DNA of 28,873 nt from Flammula alnicola (lineage: Eukaryota > Basidiomycota > Agaricomycetes > Agaricales > Strophariaceae), in NCBI GenBank assembly GCA_015499995.1, contig JADNRV010000503.1, forward strand, positions 1 to 28,873, read 5' to 3'. Positions 1 to 10,947 of the stretch are shown here, piece by piece; positions within the stretch are counted from its first letter, which is position 1, and each line of letters opens with the position of its first letter. The position numbers and the translations under genes are program-made. The notes beneath the pieces were generated by a model. It was not told the origin of the DNA and made no database searches. It saw nothing but the letters and a program-made list of their open reading frames with translations.

Positions 1-55
1 TTCCCACTATTAGCTGACATAATCAACCTCATCTCTTCTCCCAACCACCACAAAA

Positions 56-422
56 ATGGCGAGCTCCTTCATCTTGGTGCATCGTTTCCTGTTCTCTTAT
101 CTTGCTTTCTTATAGATTATACCCGTACGGTGCTTCTCCTGCGGAAAGGTGATTGGTGACAAGTGGAATGCCTACTTGGAGCTGCTCGCGAGGGATATGA
201 GTGAAGGGTGCGTTTTCTTGGAGTAACCTCATCCTTTGTATTTTCTGTGCTCATCGTGGGTTGTTTTGCCTTGAAGTGACGCGCTCGACGAATCCAACTG
301 AAGCGGTATTGCTGCCGGCGAATGGTGCTGACTCACGTTGACTTGATCGAGAAGCTCCTGCATTACAATCGTGTGTTGACTAACTTTCTCTTATTCCTGT
401 ATTCACGCTGACAGATTTTTGA
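56..422 (+). CDS. RPB10: RNA polymerases I/II/III common subunit RPABC5 (Rpb10), with apparent frameshift
   Basis: Small zinc-binding subunit shared by the three nuclear RNA polymerases. Exons read 56-58 (ATG only), 116-207, 277-370 and 415-422. The translation starts [20 protein letters not shown] and later gives [22 protein letters not shown], so the family's zinc cysteines (CxxC near the start, CC in RYCCR) are present. The product would be about 70 residues, the usual size. Two oddities. The first intron (59-115) would begin with GC directly after the start codon; a GT donor at about 77 is possible but adds seven residues before IIPVRC. In exon 3 the frame changes between 292 and 300: the bases after GACGAA number eight where nine are needed to reach AAGCGG, so the reading breaks before RYCCRR. 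A one-base sequencing or assembly error is likelier than loss of an essential gene. Family identity is very sure; the frameshift is seen directly. Confidence 0.9.
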
Positions 423-1284
423 TAGCCATGGAGCGTTCGAAAGACAAATCAAACTACTAGGACATCTCTACGTCGACTACTTTGTCTTCAACACCATACA
501 GCACACGTTCACGCGAGCAGCCCTCGAAACCGCATCTGTAAACCACCATTGTGCAACTTGCGAACCAGCCATCCACATTTGGCGGATATTCTGCATACAT
601 TGCTGGTTATCATCATGACCGATGTCTTAGAAGCTTTCTATCTCTCTCATAGACCTTGATCTTCGCTCAATTGTATTATCTTTCTCAGGATGCATGTCGC
701 TGGTTTATCAATCCTGCATTGTCTAAACATATCATTCATTAAGAAGCTTCCTATCCTTCCTATAGCCATCTTTCGCACCCATGGGAGGTTTTTTTGGATC
801 AATGTAGCTTCATTGCTTTGATCAGCAACGAGAAAGTAATTATAAGTCGGCTGCCGACGAACCGACCATGAAAGCCTTCTATACTATTTCACTTTTTCTT
901 TTTCTGCGATCCTCATTCTTCCTCGGATCTCTCTTTTTCCTCTAGCCTATGGGTTGGTCGGTCACCTTCAGAGTTATATTAAGGAGCAGAATGTTCACAT
1001 GGTGCATTCACAACCGGCTCATCCGGCGTCTCCCTGGTTCCCTAATTTTCAATGTTTCATCAATCATAGGTTGATTCCAAGCAACTTAATACCGAGCAAG
1101 ATTGAGGTAAGCCTTTCCTTTAACTTGATCTTCTACCACGTTGACCAAGAAATAGCACTTTTTCTCCTTCTTGGCGTAGGGGATCGCCTTTTCCTCACGA
1201 CATCTCACGCGCGAAGATCGTAGGTCTGGACTCTTTAGTCTTACGAGCCAATATACTAACATTCCATGGCTCGTATGACCAGTG
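423..1284 (+). other. RPB10 3' flank and F-box gene upstream region
   Basis: No supported gene. A 25-codon frame at 868-945 (start MKAFYTISLFLFLRSSFF) looks like a signal sequence, but it ends at TAG and I could not join it to a coding exon. A good donor (GGTAAGCC, intron from 1107) and an acceptor (GACCAG, ending 1282), with a CTAAC branch site before it, suggest a 5'-UTR intron of about 176 nt ending two bases before the F-box start codon. The open stretch from 954 does not stay in frame across that splice. Confidence 0.4.
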
Positions 1285-2621
1285 ATGGAAGACGCAATGA
1301 TTCAGACGGAGCACACCCTCCCAGCAGAAGTCCTATATCTCGTTCTTGAGGAGGTCATTACGGCCAGGGATTTCTCAACGCTCAAGGCCATGTCCCTCGC
1401 CTCGCAAGCGTTCTTGCCACTCTGCAGATCCCACCTCTTTCGCGACGTTACTATTCCCTTTGCGTCCGACAGACACTACGCGCAGTGCGAGAACTCCTCT
1501 GGCGACTTCGTCCAGTTTTCCTCGTTCCTCATTTCAAGCCCCCATATAACCCAGTCCATCCGACGACTTGTCCTGGCCGATGTTTCTGGCATATCGAACT
1601 GGAGCCCATTGGAAGAAGAGCCACTCGGCAACGTCCCCTCCAATTGGTCAACGATTTCCGCCCTCTTACCCGAATCTTGAGAGAAATAGAACACTTACAA
1701 ACTCTTGAAATTCGATCAGAACTCGAACTCGATTGGACGACATTTGATGCAGAAGTCAAACAAGCTATATATGATGTCCTCCAGCAACCGTCATGTGCAT
1801 CAACACGGCTGCGCCTGTCCTCCATAAGGAATATTTGTGATCCTGATCTGGTCGACTTTTTGTCGGCCTGTACAAACATTACGTTTGCGCAAGCCCGTTT
1901 TAGCCTCAAGTCCTTTACGTCGTCGGCTAATGGCGCGCTCAAGATCTCCCTTAACACCGTTAAATTGGGCCGACATATGGGCGTAGAGGCTTTGGATTGG
2001 TTGCAACATCACCCCGCCTCGCTGGCTGGCGTTCGTCGCCTTATTATTGAGAGCCTCAGCGCAGCTGTGCCGGTTTCTGACTTCTGGGCCTTCGCGCAGG
2101 GTACGCGCGATTCGTTAAGCCATCTCGAATGGTGGTTCGAGGACCTTGCTTACCGCGAACCTAGTGAGTACCCAAAAATTCATACATCTTTTAAATACTC
2201 GTGCCTAAAGCCAATACTAGGAGACGCTATAGCGCTTAAACAAATAGACCTCAGCATCTTCCCCGAACTGCGTTCCATCTCCATCCACAGTTCACAGTCC
2301 GGACAACTCATCAACCTCATGGTGATCCTCGAATCGACGGGACCGGGGAACCAGATCGAATCTATCAACATCATCATGCCCTCCAGCATCGACAAGTTCA
2401 TAGTTTTCCGACCGTCGACCGTGTGGAACAGGCTGAACGCCGTCCTTGGGGGGCCGAAATTCCAGCGGCACCTCCGCGAGGTTACGCTGTCTTTCGCGTG
2501 GACCAACCAACCTATCCCCCCGAAATCGGTGAACGCGCTATTTTGTGCGTTCAAGAAGAATCTTCCTAGCCTACGCGGGAAGGATCTCGCGGTTAACCAG
2601 AAAAAGGCTCGTCCTTTATGA
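1285..2621 (+). CDS. F-box protein, frame broken once near 1660
   Basis: Likely substrate adaptor of an SCF ubiquitin ligase, from the large and poorly conserved F-box family of mushroom-forming fungi. Residues about 12-60 form an F-box (LPAEVLYLVLEEV, then LCRSHLFRDVTI). The first frame runs from ATG 1285 to TGA 1678-1680. The rest of the protein, with leucine-rich segments (ILREIEHLQTLEIRSELELD) typical of such proteins, continues in another frame to TGA 2619-2621. Joining ISALL to LTRILREI needs one extra base around 1660-1668. The only GT...AG pair nearby (1647 to 1681 or 1683) is too short and creates a TGA. The intact 300-codon tail argues for a recent mutation or sequence error rather than old decay. 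The substrate is unknown. The start is the first ATG after a probable 5'-UTR intron. Confidence 0.65.
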
Positions 2622-2748
2622 TCTAGCATAGTAAAATAATTTATGCACTCCCAGCCTCAGTGCCACATTCAAGCCATGAACCTCTGTAAGTCGAGGTCAT
2701 TCCCAGTTATCAGCCTCGCCAAATCGATAATCAAAGGCATCAGAACCC

Positions 2749-3190
2749 ATGGAAAATCGAGCCTCGATGCAGACGGAATGTCTTCTCCTACTTGAGTTAT
2801 TGATCACATCCTAGACGAGATTGATCTGACGAGAAATAATCTCTCGGCTTTCAAAATCCTCTCACCGGCTTACCGCGAATTTTTTTGCAGGGCTTCTCCG
2901 CGTTGTCTCCATCCGTCATTCGCGAAGTTAGTGGCTTCTGACTGACCCTTGGACTAATACGTTTATTAATCCCTACATCAATCATTAAATCCATGTGACC
3001 ACTTGGATGGTTTGATACGTATGTACAGCCACTTCGATCGGGGGAGAATAATCTCTAATAGCCTAAAGCTAGAGTTAGACCACTCTTTTTCATATCTTGG
3101 AACAGACAGATGACCTGCAGGACCTGCAAGTTCGTTCAGAAATCATTCTCGACTGGACATTCCATCGATGCCCTTCCCGATGTTTCCTGA
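2749..3190 (+). pseudogene. Decayed tandem F-box gene copy
   Basis: Starting at ATG 2749 (MENRASMQTECLLLLELL) a broken reading resembles the upstream F-box gene. It continues after a frame change as IDHILDEIDLTRNNLSAFKI and then as LLRVVSIRHS, which aligns with HLFRDVTI of the neighbour. Further on, 3112-3159 reads LQDLQVRSEIILDWTF, matching LQTLEIRSELELDWTTF of the intact copy at the same relative order. Several frame changes and gaps separate these pieces, and nothing recognisable follows. I infer a duplicated and degenerated F-box gene. Confidence 0.6.
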
Positions 3191-3194
3191 AGTG

Positions 3195-5363
3195 AATATA
3201 AATTTCCAAAGCATCCCTCGATTTGCGTTGTTTTACGAAAGCAATGTCAACATGCCTGGACAATGGGTGGCGGTGTTAATGAGTGTCCGAAAATAGACCT
3301 CCATTGTGCATGCGGCGGAAGCTTTGGCCTCGAACTCGACTCCAGTCGCAACTACTTCAATTAATGGTCGATCAAGCGCTCATGATTTTTTTAGTGGAGG
3401 TGCAGGGGTGTCCGGGTACATATACGTAAGTAGTTAAAAAGTGAGGGCCGGGCCCCTGTAAGCCACTGATGACATTTCTCCAGTCCGCCTCGAAGCCTCA
3501 TGAGGCGTCTATGTAGGTATTCATTTCGACACCCAAGGTTAACGCTTAAAATATAGAGACGTTAACATGAGTATAGTGATAGTTGACTCCAGGATTTGCA
3601 TGGAGCCCGTTCGACCGCTAATCGTGTCCTTACAGGCACGTCATGATCTACGCAAGTATGCCACCGGAATCCCCGGCTTTGATTCAGTAATCTGGCCTTT
3701 TGTATGGCCTCACCATGTCTGATAAGTAAATCTATATAAAATCGAGGCTCAGAAGGACTGACAGGCTTTTACTTCACTTTTATTACTAGGTCTGAACGAA
3801 CGCCGGAAGAGTCTGGACTTCAAGTTGACGGAGAATAAAATGCAAACCAAGCTTCATGGGGTTTCAATGAGAAAATATTGCTCGATTGCTGCTCCTCACT
3901 TATCCGGACTCGGATACTTACTGATGACTCGGGAATCGCCCACTGAAAATTCCCTGAGAATTCCAGAAGAGTTTTCCTTCCGTGTGCAGAAGAGACTGAA
4001 GAGTGGTCCAGAAGATCTAAAAAATTGTACATCGATAAGATATCAGCAGCCTCATTTTTCATAGGTATCCGTACCCAGGTAGAGGCATCAGATCTAGGTG
4101 CCTAAAGTGTAGAAGTTTCGAATTTCAAACCCAGGTCAACTGCCTCATTGTAGACACGCGCCAGCGCTGGAATAATGGTTAGACGACGCTGTACATGTCG
4201 GGGGATAAATTAAAAGGAGTAAATCAGCAGTCCACATAGCCCATTGTTCGATATTCAGACATTGTTAGCCGTCCTTCAGTTGCGTATGCTGTCTACCGCC
4301 GCCGGCAACACGCACAGCGGGATTTCCTGGCACGCTTTTGGATACAATTTCGCCGTAGTGTATCCAAGACGATTCTGTACCTGAAAGACGAACATGTGGT
4401 GCCCCCGGACCATTTGACGAGAAAGGCACTGATGGAATCCATAGTTGCTGTGGAGTACGAGCAGAAAGTTAATCACTACACGTTTTGTCTTTTTCCGAAC
4501 GCTTTCAGCGGAGTTAATTCTTTCCAGCTGAATAGACAATATACTGTACAATGGCCTAGTAAACACCAGAACTAGTGGCGAACTGGTGATGAACACGATA
4601 AGGATAGCGCATGATTAAATACCTCCAAAATTGGTGCGAAAAAGCCTCGAGGACTATGCCTCCATTGAGTCGGGTGGCACCTCAAAGTTTCCGAAAGAGA
4701 CAAAGGACGAAAGGAAGAAGCAGAAATAATCGACGTCCTTAAATACTCCGATTGGACTTCGATATGACTTCAAGACTAAATTGTAAGTTGCGTCCGAGTC
4801 ACTGTTTATTCGTACTAGAGCCTGACGGAGTCTGCCCTCGGCGAGGTCCGCGAGGACAACCAGGCTAGTACAGACTGGCTTCTCTCTGAGGTGGTTAACT
4901 GCGTGCTACCGAAGAGCGATTATCAATACACTTCCTTCTCTTTTCTAACCCATAGACGAACCTGGAACCTAACGGCGAAGAACCAATAATAACGATGCCC
5001 GCGAGCTGAGCGGCCATTTTTGGTCGAAGTAAAAAAATATTTTGACAATCGGCTACCAAGTACCAACCATCTAACAATCCCGAGGAGTCACAAACGCGGT
5101 TTTGTGGTCCACGAAAGGTCCAGAGTTCCACCTTTAGGCTAGTATTTCAATTTAAATCTTGTGATGCAGTATGTGCTACAGCCATGGGCGAGGAACCTGC
5201 TTTCAATTGTGCGCGCAAATCGCATTCAAACACCACAGACTTTCGAATTGGACAATCAAAGTGGGAATGACAGACTGGGCCACAGGCGTTTTTTAAATGG
5301 ATTTAAGTGCCACTTTCAAGTCTCTTCTTGAAATCAAAAACCTCGCCACTGGATCGACGTGCC
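3195..5363. other. Gene-poor interval
   Basis: No gene I can support. A TATA-like TATATAAA lies near 3732-3740. Between about 4261 and 4596 both strands are open for roughly 105 codons, overlapping each other, and neither translation resembles a known family. Short overlapping open frames also occur at 3820-4064 and 4895-5131. The stretch may hold further worn-down remains after the F-box pseudogene, but this is a guess. Confidence 0.4.
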
Positions 5364-6161
5364 ATGCAGGCCCATAACGCCTTCGCTTTCCAGATTCGCG
5401 ACCATCACGAGCTTACCTATCTGCCGCCGCTGTTCTTGAGATTTACTAGGCCGCAAGCACCTGATGTCCTCTACGGCCACATTGTTTCAACCCCGGAGCG
5501 ACCGCATGGGCCACTCGAGCCGGTCTTGTGCGTAGAGGAAAGAGGCCGAAGCGCGGAGTTCACCAACACGAGTGCCACCCATCAGAACTGGGCTGAAATA
5601 TCGTACTCTCCGACAGATGGCCGGGAGATCCTGGCGGCCCCCTCTCTGGGGATTCAGGGAGTCCTGTTGTCTAATTTTTTGGACGACATCTCTGCTCTCT
5701 TCCCGGGAAGGTATGTTTTTTGTTAGTTTCCCTCTCTCTCGGCCAATGTGCTGAGTGGTCTATTATTAGGCGAGGCGCGTATAGCATGCGCACGCGGTAC
5801 GGGTGCCAGCACTGGGAGTGCGATCTCAGTCTGACGGACCGCATCGTTGTTAGGACGTCCTACCAGCAGAGCGAGGTACGTAATGATCATAGTACTAGTA
5901 TTCAGAGCGCTTAATTACCCATACTCATGCGTACACATTTCTCAGAACCTCGGTGTCACTTTTGGCGCTTCTCATCCTCAGGGCTGGCCGTTCTCGTTCG
6001 AATTGGCGATTGAATTCCTCGACAGGAATTCTTTTGACCTCGAAGTCGCCGTGAACGGTACAGGCGCGACGGAGACGTATTCCGACACGGAGTCGGATAA
6101 CCTCGTCTATGCAGCTGTCCTCGCTGCATACATTATGAACCAGACAATCTGGAACCACTAG
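5364..6161 (+). CDS. Unidentified three-exon protein, 222 aa
   Basis: Exons 5364-5710, 5770-5875 and 5946-6161 join in frame with good GTATGT and GTACGT donors. I do not recognise the product. It starts MQAHNAFAFQIRDHHELTYL. Its middle holds RYGCQHWECDL, and it ends with an acidic stretch (ETYSDTESDNLVYAAV) and TAG. There is no signal peptide or clear membrane segment, so it is probably soluble and intracellular. The third exon, with its WPFSFELAIEFLDRNSFDLEV run, looks like beta strands. Start: ATG 5364 is the first in-frame ATG of the open frame, but an upstream exon cannot be excluded. The gene is isolated, with over 2 kb of apparently empty DNA upstream. Existence is fairly sure from the splice-consistent frame; function is unknown. 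Confidence 0.7.
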
Positions 6162-6746
6162 ACCGTCACCGATCTGCTGCTGGACCCCTTATCTTCTCTG
6201 TTGTCCTGTTATACATATGTTGCTTTCTTTTTTTCTTTTTTTTTGCTGTTTCCATGCTCTGCGTTTTTGTTTGTGCTTTCATTGTTTAGGTTGAATAACC
6301 CACAGTCTAGTAATCGCTCTTCTGAGCAGAAGAGGCCCATTCCACGTATAGTCTACAGCATATTGCAGATCCAGAATTACTCAGGATACTTACCCAGGAA
6401 CGACTCATACATAGCACAATAATACAAATATAATCATTGTAATCACTCTTCTTAGCAGAAGCACCACAAAATCTATATAGTTTGTCCTTCAGAAGATTCA
6501 GGCGCAATCTCTTACAACCAATGTCTCAAGGAAGATGTCAGTAAAAAGGCTTTAAATTAATAAGGCAACAATGTGATAAAAAGTGGATAAGCAGGCGTAG
6601 AGATAGAGTGCACAACAGTAAAAATGAAGGAAAATTTGGATTATTGATCGAAGGATCCCAGTGTATCGGGCGCCTCTATGTATTTGTTTCTATTGTCCAC
6701 CACGACGTTGGCCGAACGAGACGCAGGGGATATAAACGCATTAACC
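6162..6746. other. Convergent 3' intergenic region
   Basis: Lies between the 3' ends of the 222-aa gene (+) and KGD2 (-). It begins with long T-rich runs near 6225-6250, as expected for a 3' UTR, and contains one imperfect direct repeat (listed separately). No coding signal seen. Confidence 0.5.
6311..6461. repeat. Imperfect 22-bp direct repeat
   Basis: Copies at 6311-6332 and 6440-6461 (TAATCGCTCTTCTGAGCAGA and TAATCACTCTTCTTAGCAGA, each followed by AG) differ at two positions and are spaced by 129 bp. Weaker likeness continues downstream of each copy, suggesting an old tandem duplication. Confidence 0.5.
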
Positions 6747-8538
6747 TTAAACAGTGAGAAGCATCTTCGCCGGGTCCTCTAAATATTGCTTGAGTTTCAC
6801 TGTTATAAGGGGACATTACATCAACGATGAGGGAAAATCGTGCAGATGAAAAACGGCGTACCGAGGAAGGTCACGGCTTCACGGCCGTCGAGGATGCGAT
6901 GGTCGTAGGTCAGGGCGACGATCATGATAGGACGAATCACGACCTGTCCGTTGACAGCTACGGGGCGGTCGTTGATCGCGTGCATGCCGAGGACGGCTGC
7001 TTGTGGCAAGTTGATGATGGGTGTCCCGTAGAGCGAACCAAAGACGCCTCCGTTGGAGCTACAAGACAGGAAAAAGTGTTAAACGTGAGAGAAATCATAT
7101 CGAAAGTGAGCGTACATGGTGAAGGTGCCACCAGCCATATCTTCAAGACCAAGTTTACCAGCACGAGCCTAGAAGTATCGCAAGTATATCAATATTTGAA
7201 CGTACGGAGAGTAGATACAATTGAATGTCGAGGTTAAAAGAGAACGCACCTTTGCGCCCAAAGCGGCGATCTCCTTCTCAATCTCAATCAAGCCCATGGA
7301 CTCGGCGTTTCTCACGACGGGAGTGACCAGACCCTTCGGGGTTGCAACGGCCACACTCAAGTCGACGTAATCGCGGTACACGATTTCCTCGCCCTCAATG
7401 CTCGCATTCGCGGCGGGGATCTCCTTCAGCGCAAGCGCAGAGGCACGCGCAAAGAAGGACATGAAGCCCAACTTCACGCCATGCTCATCCAAGATGGAAG
7501 TCTTGTATTTCTTGCGCATCGCGACGAGCGCCGACATGTCGACTTCGTTGAAGGTCGTCAACGACGCGGCGGCGTTCTGGGATTCCTTGAGACGCTCGGC
7601 GATGCGCAGACGCATACGGTTCATTTTCACCTACAATGATGTGTGAGATTGGAAACTATTCCAGTTGAGGTGATTCTGATGCGAACCCGGGTTTCGTTTC
7701 TGCTTCCAGCAACAGGTTTGGGGGGCGCAGGCGCGGTCTCTTTTTCCACTTTCTTGGGTTTTTGCTCTTCCTTAGGTTTTGGGACCTCCGCCTTCTTCTC
7801 ACTTACGGAAGGGGTGGGAGGTTTAGGAGCACTGGGCTCTGTGGGTTTTGGTTTCGCCTCAGTCTCAGCGGGGGGTTTCTCTTCCTTCGGAGGAGCTTCT
7901 TTAATTTCGGGTTAGTGCCTGCTTCAAGAGGAGCTAGAAGTGTATGACGTACCTCGGCTGACCTCACCCGCTTCAAGCACAAAGAGATCCTGGCCTACTG
8001 TCACTGTATCCTCCTCATTGGCAAGTAGTTTAACGATAGTTCCGGCTTGGGGCGCGTTCACTGAGACGTCAATCTAGTTCCAGAAACAAAACGCGAAAAC
8101 CGCCGAAGAATACCGAACGAAAAATTAGCGTTCGGAGGAGACCGCTATCACTTCAAACGCACCTTATCAGTCTCAATGGTGGCGACCTCCTCATCTGCAG
8201 TGACGGTATCTCCTACTTGTTTTAACCACGTCTTTAGTGTGCCCTCGCTAATGGACTCGGCCATTTGAGGTACTTTGATGGTCTCCGCTATTCGATTCTC
8301 GGGTCAAATGATGTTCAAACATTTTCGGAAACGGCGTACAAACCTTGAAGAAGGCGAGACGAATGGAACTGGGCCATCCTTGCACGATTTCTGTGCCAAA
8401 AACAATTAGCTCTCTCAGTCCGTTTCGCGGGTAGCCCTTCACCAGGACGGCTTACAATAATCTCGAAGCATCTTGCAAGTGCTGTGTGCGCAGGATCCCG
8501 CGACCGCGCGCAACGGCAATGATACGTTTTGACAGCAT
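6747..8538 (-). CDS. KGD2: 2-oxoglutarate dehydrogenase E2, dihydrolipoyl succinyltransferase
   Basis: Transfers the succinyl group from lipoate to CoA in the mitochondrial 2-oxoglutarate dehydrogenase complex of the TCA cycle. Nine exons (8538-8456, 8390-8344, 8287-8163, 8073-7953, 7898-7687, 7630-7250, 7168-7116, 7058-6862, 6799-6747) give 423 residues, the usual size. Residues 1-43 are basic and start [20 protein letters not shown], a mitochondrial presequence. Residues 45-120 are one lipoyl domain with the lipoylated lysine in ETDK (K85). A Pro/Lys/Glu-rich linker follows (about 126-195). The catalytic domain begins at [20 protein letters not shown], and its HRILDG motif (H394, D398) is the acyltransferase active site. 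No separate E1/E3-binding domain is seen, as in other fungal Kgd2. The acceptor at 7899 is AAAG, just after a perfect CACTAAC branch site; retention would add an in-frame TAA. Confidence 0.95.
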
Positions 8539-9334
8539 TAGTAGGACTTATATGTGGCCTGGAAGTGGGGGGAGTTTGGCGGATAACGTTGCCAGCTATC
8601 CATACGGTAATGTATTTGCTTCCGAGTGCCATTTTCCGCTGGACGACACAAGTGTAAATAAATTTCGGCCTCCCACGGGAGCCCACGGGCCATCCTACTC
8701 CCGGCACGGCACGCGGGATCATCGGCCTCTCCGTATGCATCGGTGACAATCCCGTCTCCGTACAGAATGACTCCAGCTAAAAAGTCAAGAGGGAGTTGTA
8801 CTATTATCGCATATTTAGCGCTGGTCCGAAGTCGACGTCGGCGAAATCTGGGGCTAATCAACTCAGAGAGATTACGCCTCTGTGAAACCGTTTCATGTAT
8901 CAGCCGAAAAGTTGCATAGAAGTTAGAACAGCCAATGCGGTAACAAACGACACACGTAGCAGAATGAGCTCACGATAGCTTTTGCTGCCGTGTTTTACTA
9001 AAAAGTAACGCTTGGATCTGAGTGAGCTAGAGAGTATTTTCGTTCCGGGGCCAGTTCCGCGAGAGTAGGTGGTGGAAACAAAAGGCTGGAAACTTCGTTG
9101 AAGTATGGATGATCAACGCTTATATCCAGTCGCCTATCGCCCAGATGACAGCGGAATAACGTTCAATAAACCTTGTTCGCAAGTTGAATGCGGACGACCC
9201 TACATTAAGCGAGGTGGATTAATTCTGTTAAATGACGCCCTTTGGTACATATCCAGGTAGCGTTTCTGGTATTGCAGATCTACTTTACATTGGCAAGAAA
9301 ACATTTTGATATTCTTTTCTTCCCATTGGAGTTG
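8539..9334. other. KGD2 upstream region
   Basis: About 0.8 kb between the KGD2 start and the HOM6 stop, both minus strand. Overlapping open frames occur on both strands at 8486-8861, but they are GC-rich shadows with no recognisable domain and no splice support. It presumably holds the KGD2 promoter; no clear TATA box was seen. Confidence 0.4.
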
Positions 9335-10714
9335 TTACGCCAACTTCAATAGGTCTCCCAAGACGCCCATTGCAGTGACGGCGGCCCCAGCACCCGCACC
9401 CTGGACGATTAGGGGACGAGGACTGTACCTCCCGGTGTGGAACATGATAATATTATCCGAACCACCCAATGAGGTAGCAAATGGATGGTCGATGGGGTAT
9501 CTGCAACGCTCCGTGAGTCAACTTAGCGGCAAGGAAGGATGATAAACCATACTTTTCCAGTCCAGCTCTGACCTGCCCCCCGGCAACGTCCACAACGCCC
9601 ACGAATCGCAGGACTTTGTTTTCTTTGCTTGCTTCTATATGTAATTTGGCAAACTCTTCGTCGAATTCTGGGAGCCGTTTGATAAATTCATCTCCGGTTG
9701 GTATGCCTTCAAGAGCGGCAGGAATAAGTGACGCGGTTTCGACCGATGCAAATGATTGTAGAGATGGTAGCGTCGAGGGAGTCGCAGAGGGCGCAGAAGA
9801 AATCAGCCTCGACAGAATCGTAAGTTTACGAGCAACATCGAAGCCATTGAGATCATCAGCGGGGTGAGGTTCCTGCAATATATTAAGTCATGGATCAAAA
9901 TGTCAACAACGATGAAGGACCTACAGTGTAGCCCTTCTCTCTTGCAACGGCGACGACGGAAGAAAACGCTGGTCCGTCTGGTTTTCCGGTAGAAAATTCG
10001 TTGAAGATATAGCTCATCGTTCCAGAGAAGACACCTTCAATTTTGATAATCTAGTGGGATTAGTTCGGACCTCCCTGTTTAACCATCAACACATACCTTA
10101 TCGCCTGTCGCCAACAGTTCTTTTAGGGGTGCGATTACAGGCAAACCAGCGCCGACAGTGGCTTCATTCAAAAACTTGGCCCCACTCTCCTGACTAGCAC
10201 TCAATATTCTCGCGAACAACTCTGCCTCGCCAGAGAATGCCTTCTTGTTGGGAGTGACGACGTTGATTCCTTCCTTCAACCAGATCGGATATAAATTCGC
10301 CACCTCTTCCGATGAAGTGTTGTCCACCAACGCAACTCGTTCGTTCTCGGCAACCAATTGCGTCAATTGAGCAGTGAGCGCCTTCAGGTCCGCCGGAGCT
10401 GGAGACGAAGCCAACAGCGATTTCCAGGATGCATTGGGTTCGATTGGGTTTGCCTTTCCAGTGAAAAGAGATCGCGATGAAGATGTCAGCGAGACAAGTT
10501 TGAAGGGGGATACTTGTGGCGGGATGGAGAGAAGCTGGTTGATCAACTCGGATCCCACGAGTCCGACGCCCACGACAGCAACAAGGATCTTTTGTTCTCT
10601 AGCAGACAATGGAGACATGATGGATCGAGAGAGAACAGAGGCTTTGAAAATCGGCAAAGTTGGGCGGAGAATTCGGGCGATCGGTAGCGACAACATGCGT
10701 GATGTCGCCATCAT
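9335..10714 (-). CDS. HOM6: Homoserine dehydrogenase
   Basis: NAD(P)H-dependent reduction of aspartate semialdehyde to homoserine, the branch to threonine and methionine. Exons 10714-10097, 10050-9925, 9872-9553 and 9500-9335 give 409 residues. The nucleotide-binding loop GVGLVG sits at 49-54. [43 protein letters not shown] and the terminal [20 protein letters not shown] are all hallmarks of monofunctional fungal homoserine dehydrogenase. Yeast Hom6 is about 359 aa. Here an extra basic N-terminus ([20 protein letters not shown] and on) precedes a second in-frame ATG at 10618 ([10 protein letters not shown]), close to where the family normally starts. Translation from 10618 gives 377 residues. 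The longer form could carry an organelle-targeting signal, or the first ATG may be unused. Intron 3 uses the donor GTATGG, which alone restores EKYPIDHPF. Identity very sure; start uncertain. Confidence 0.94.
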
Positions 10715-10947
10715 CGATCCATGAGGCAGACTTCCTTCTAACCATCATCACAAATTATCGGTGGTACCCCAAGAGTGCTATTACTATGGGCTTTAAAACT
10801 GGGGGAAAAATGACGAGGAAAATTGGTGAGATATGCCTGTATTGCCCATTTTCCATTCATGTTGACGGCGTCATGCACGTTCCATTTAGGTCTCGCGAAT
10901 TCATCTAGTCACATTCCTAAAGATTGACGGCCGCCTTTGAGAAAGGT

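Noticed and set aside
954..1223. Open + frame of 89 codons ahead of the F-box gene
   Set aside because: A good donor at 1107 and an acceptor at 1282 split it, and the join is not in frame; better read as leader and 5'-UTR intron.
4261..4596. Open frames on both strands, about 105 codons each
   Set aside because: They overlap each other, lack a start or family likeness, and cannot both be real; kept only as a region note.
8486..8861. Several open frames just upstream of KGD2
   Set aside because: GC-rich overlapping shadows with no domain and no splice support; KGD2's presequence and start at 8538 explain the coding part.
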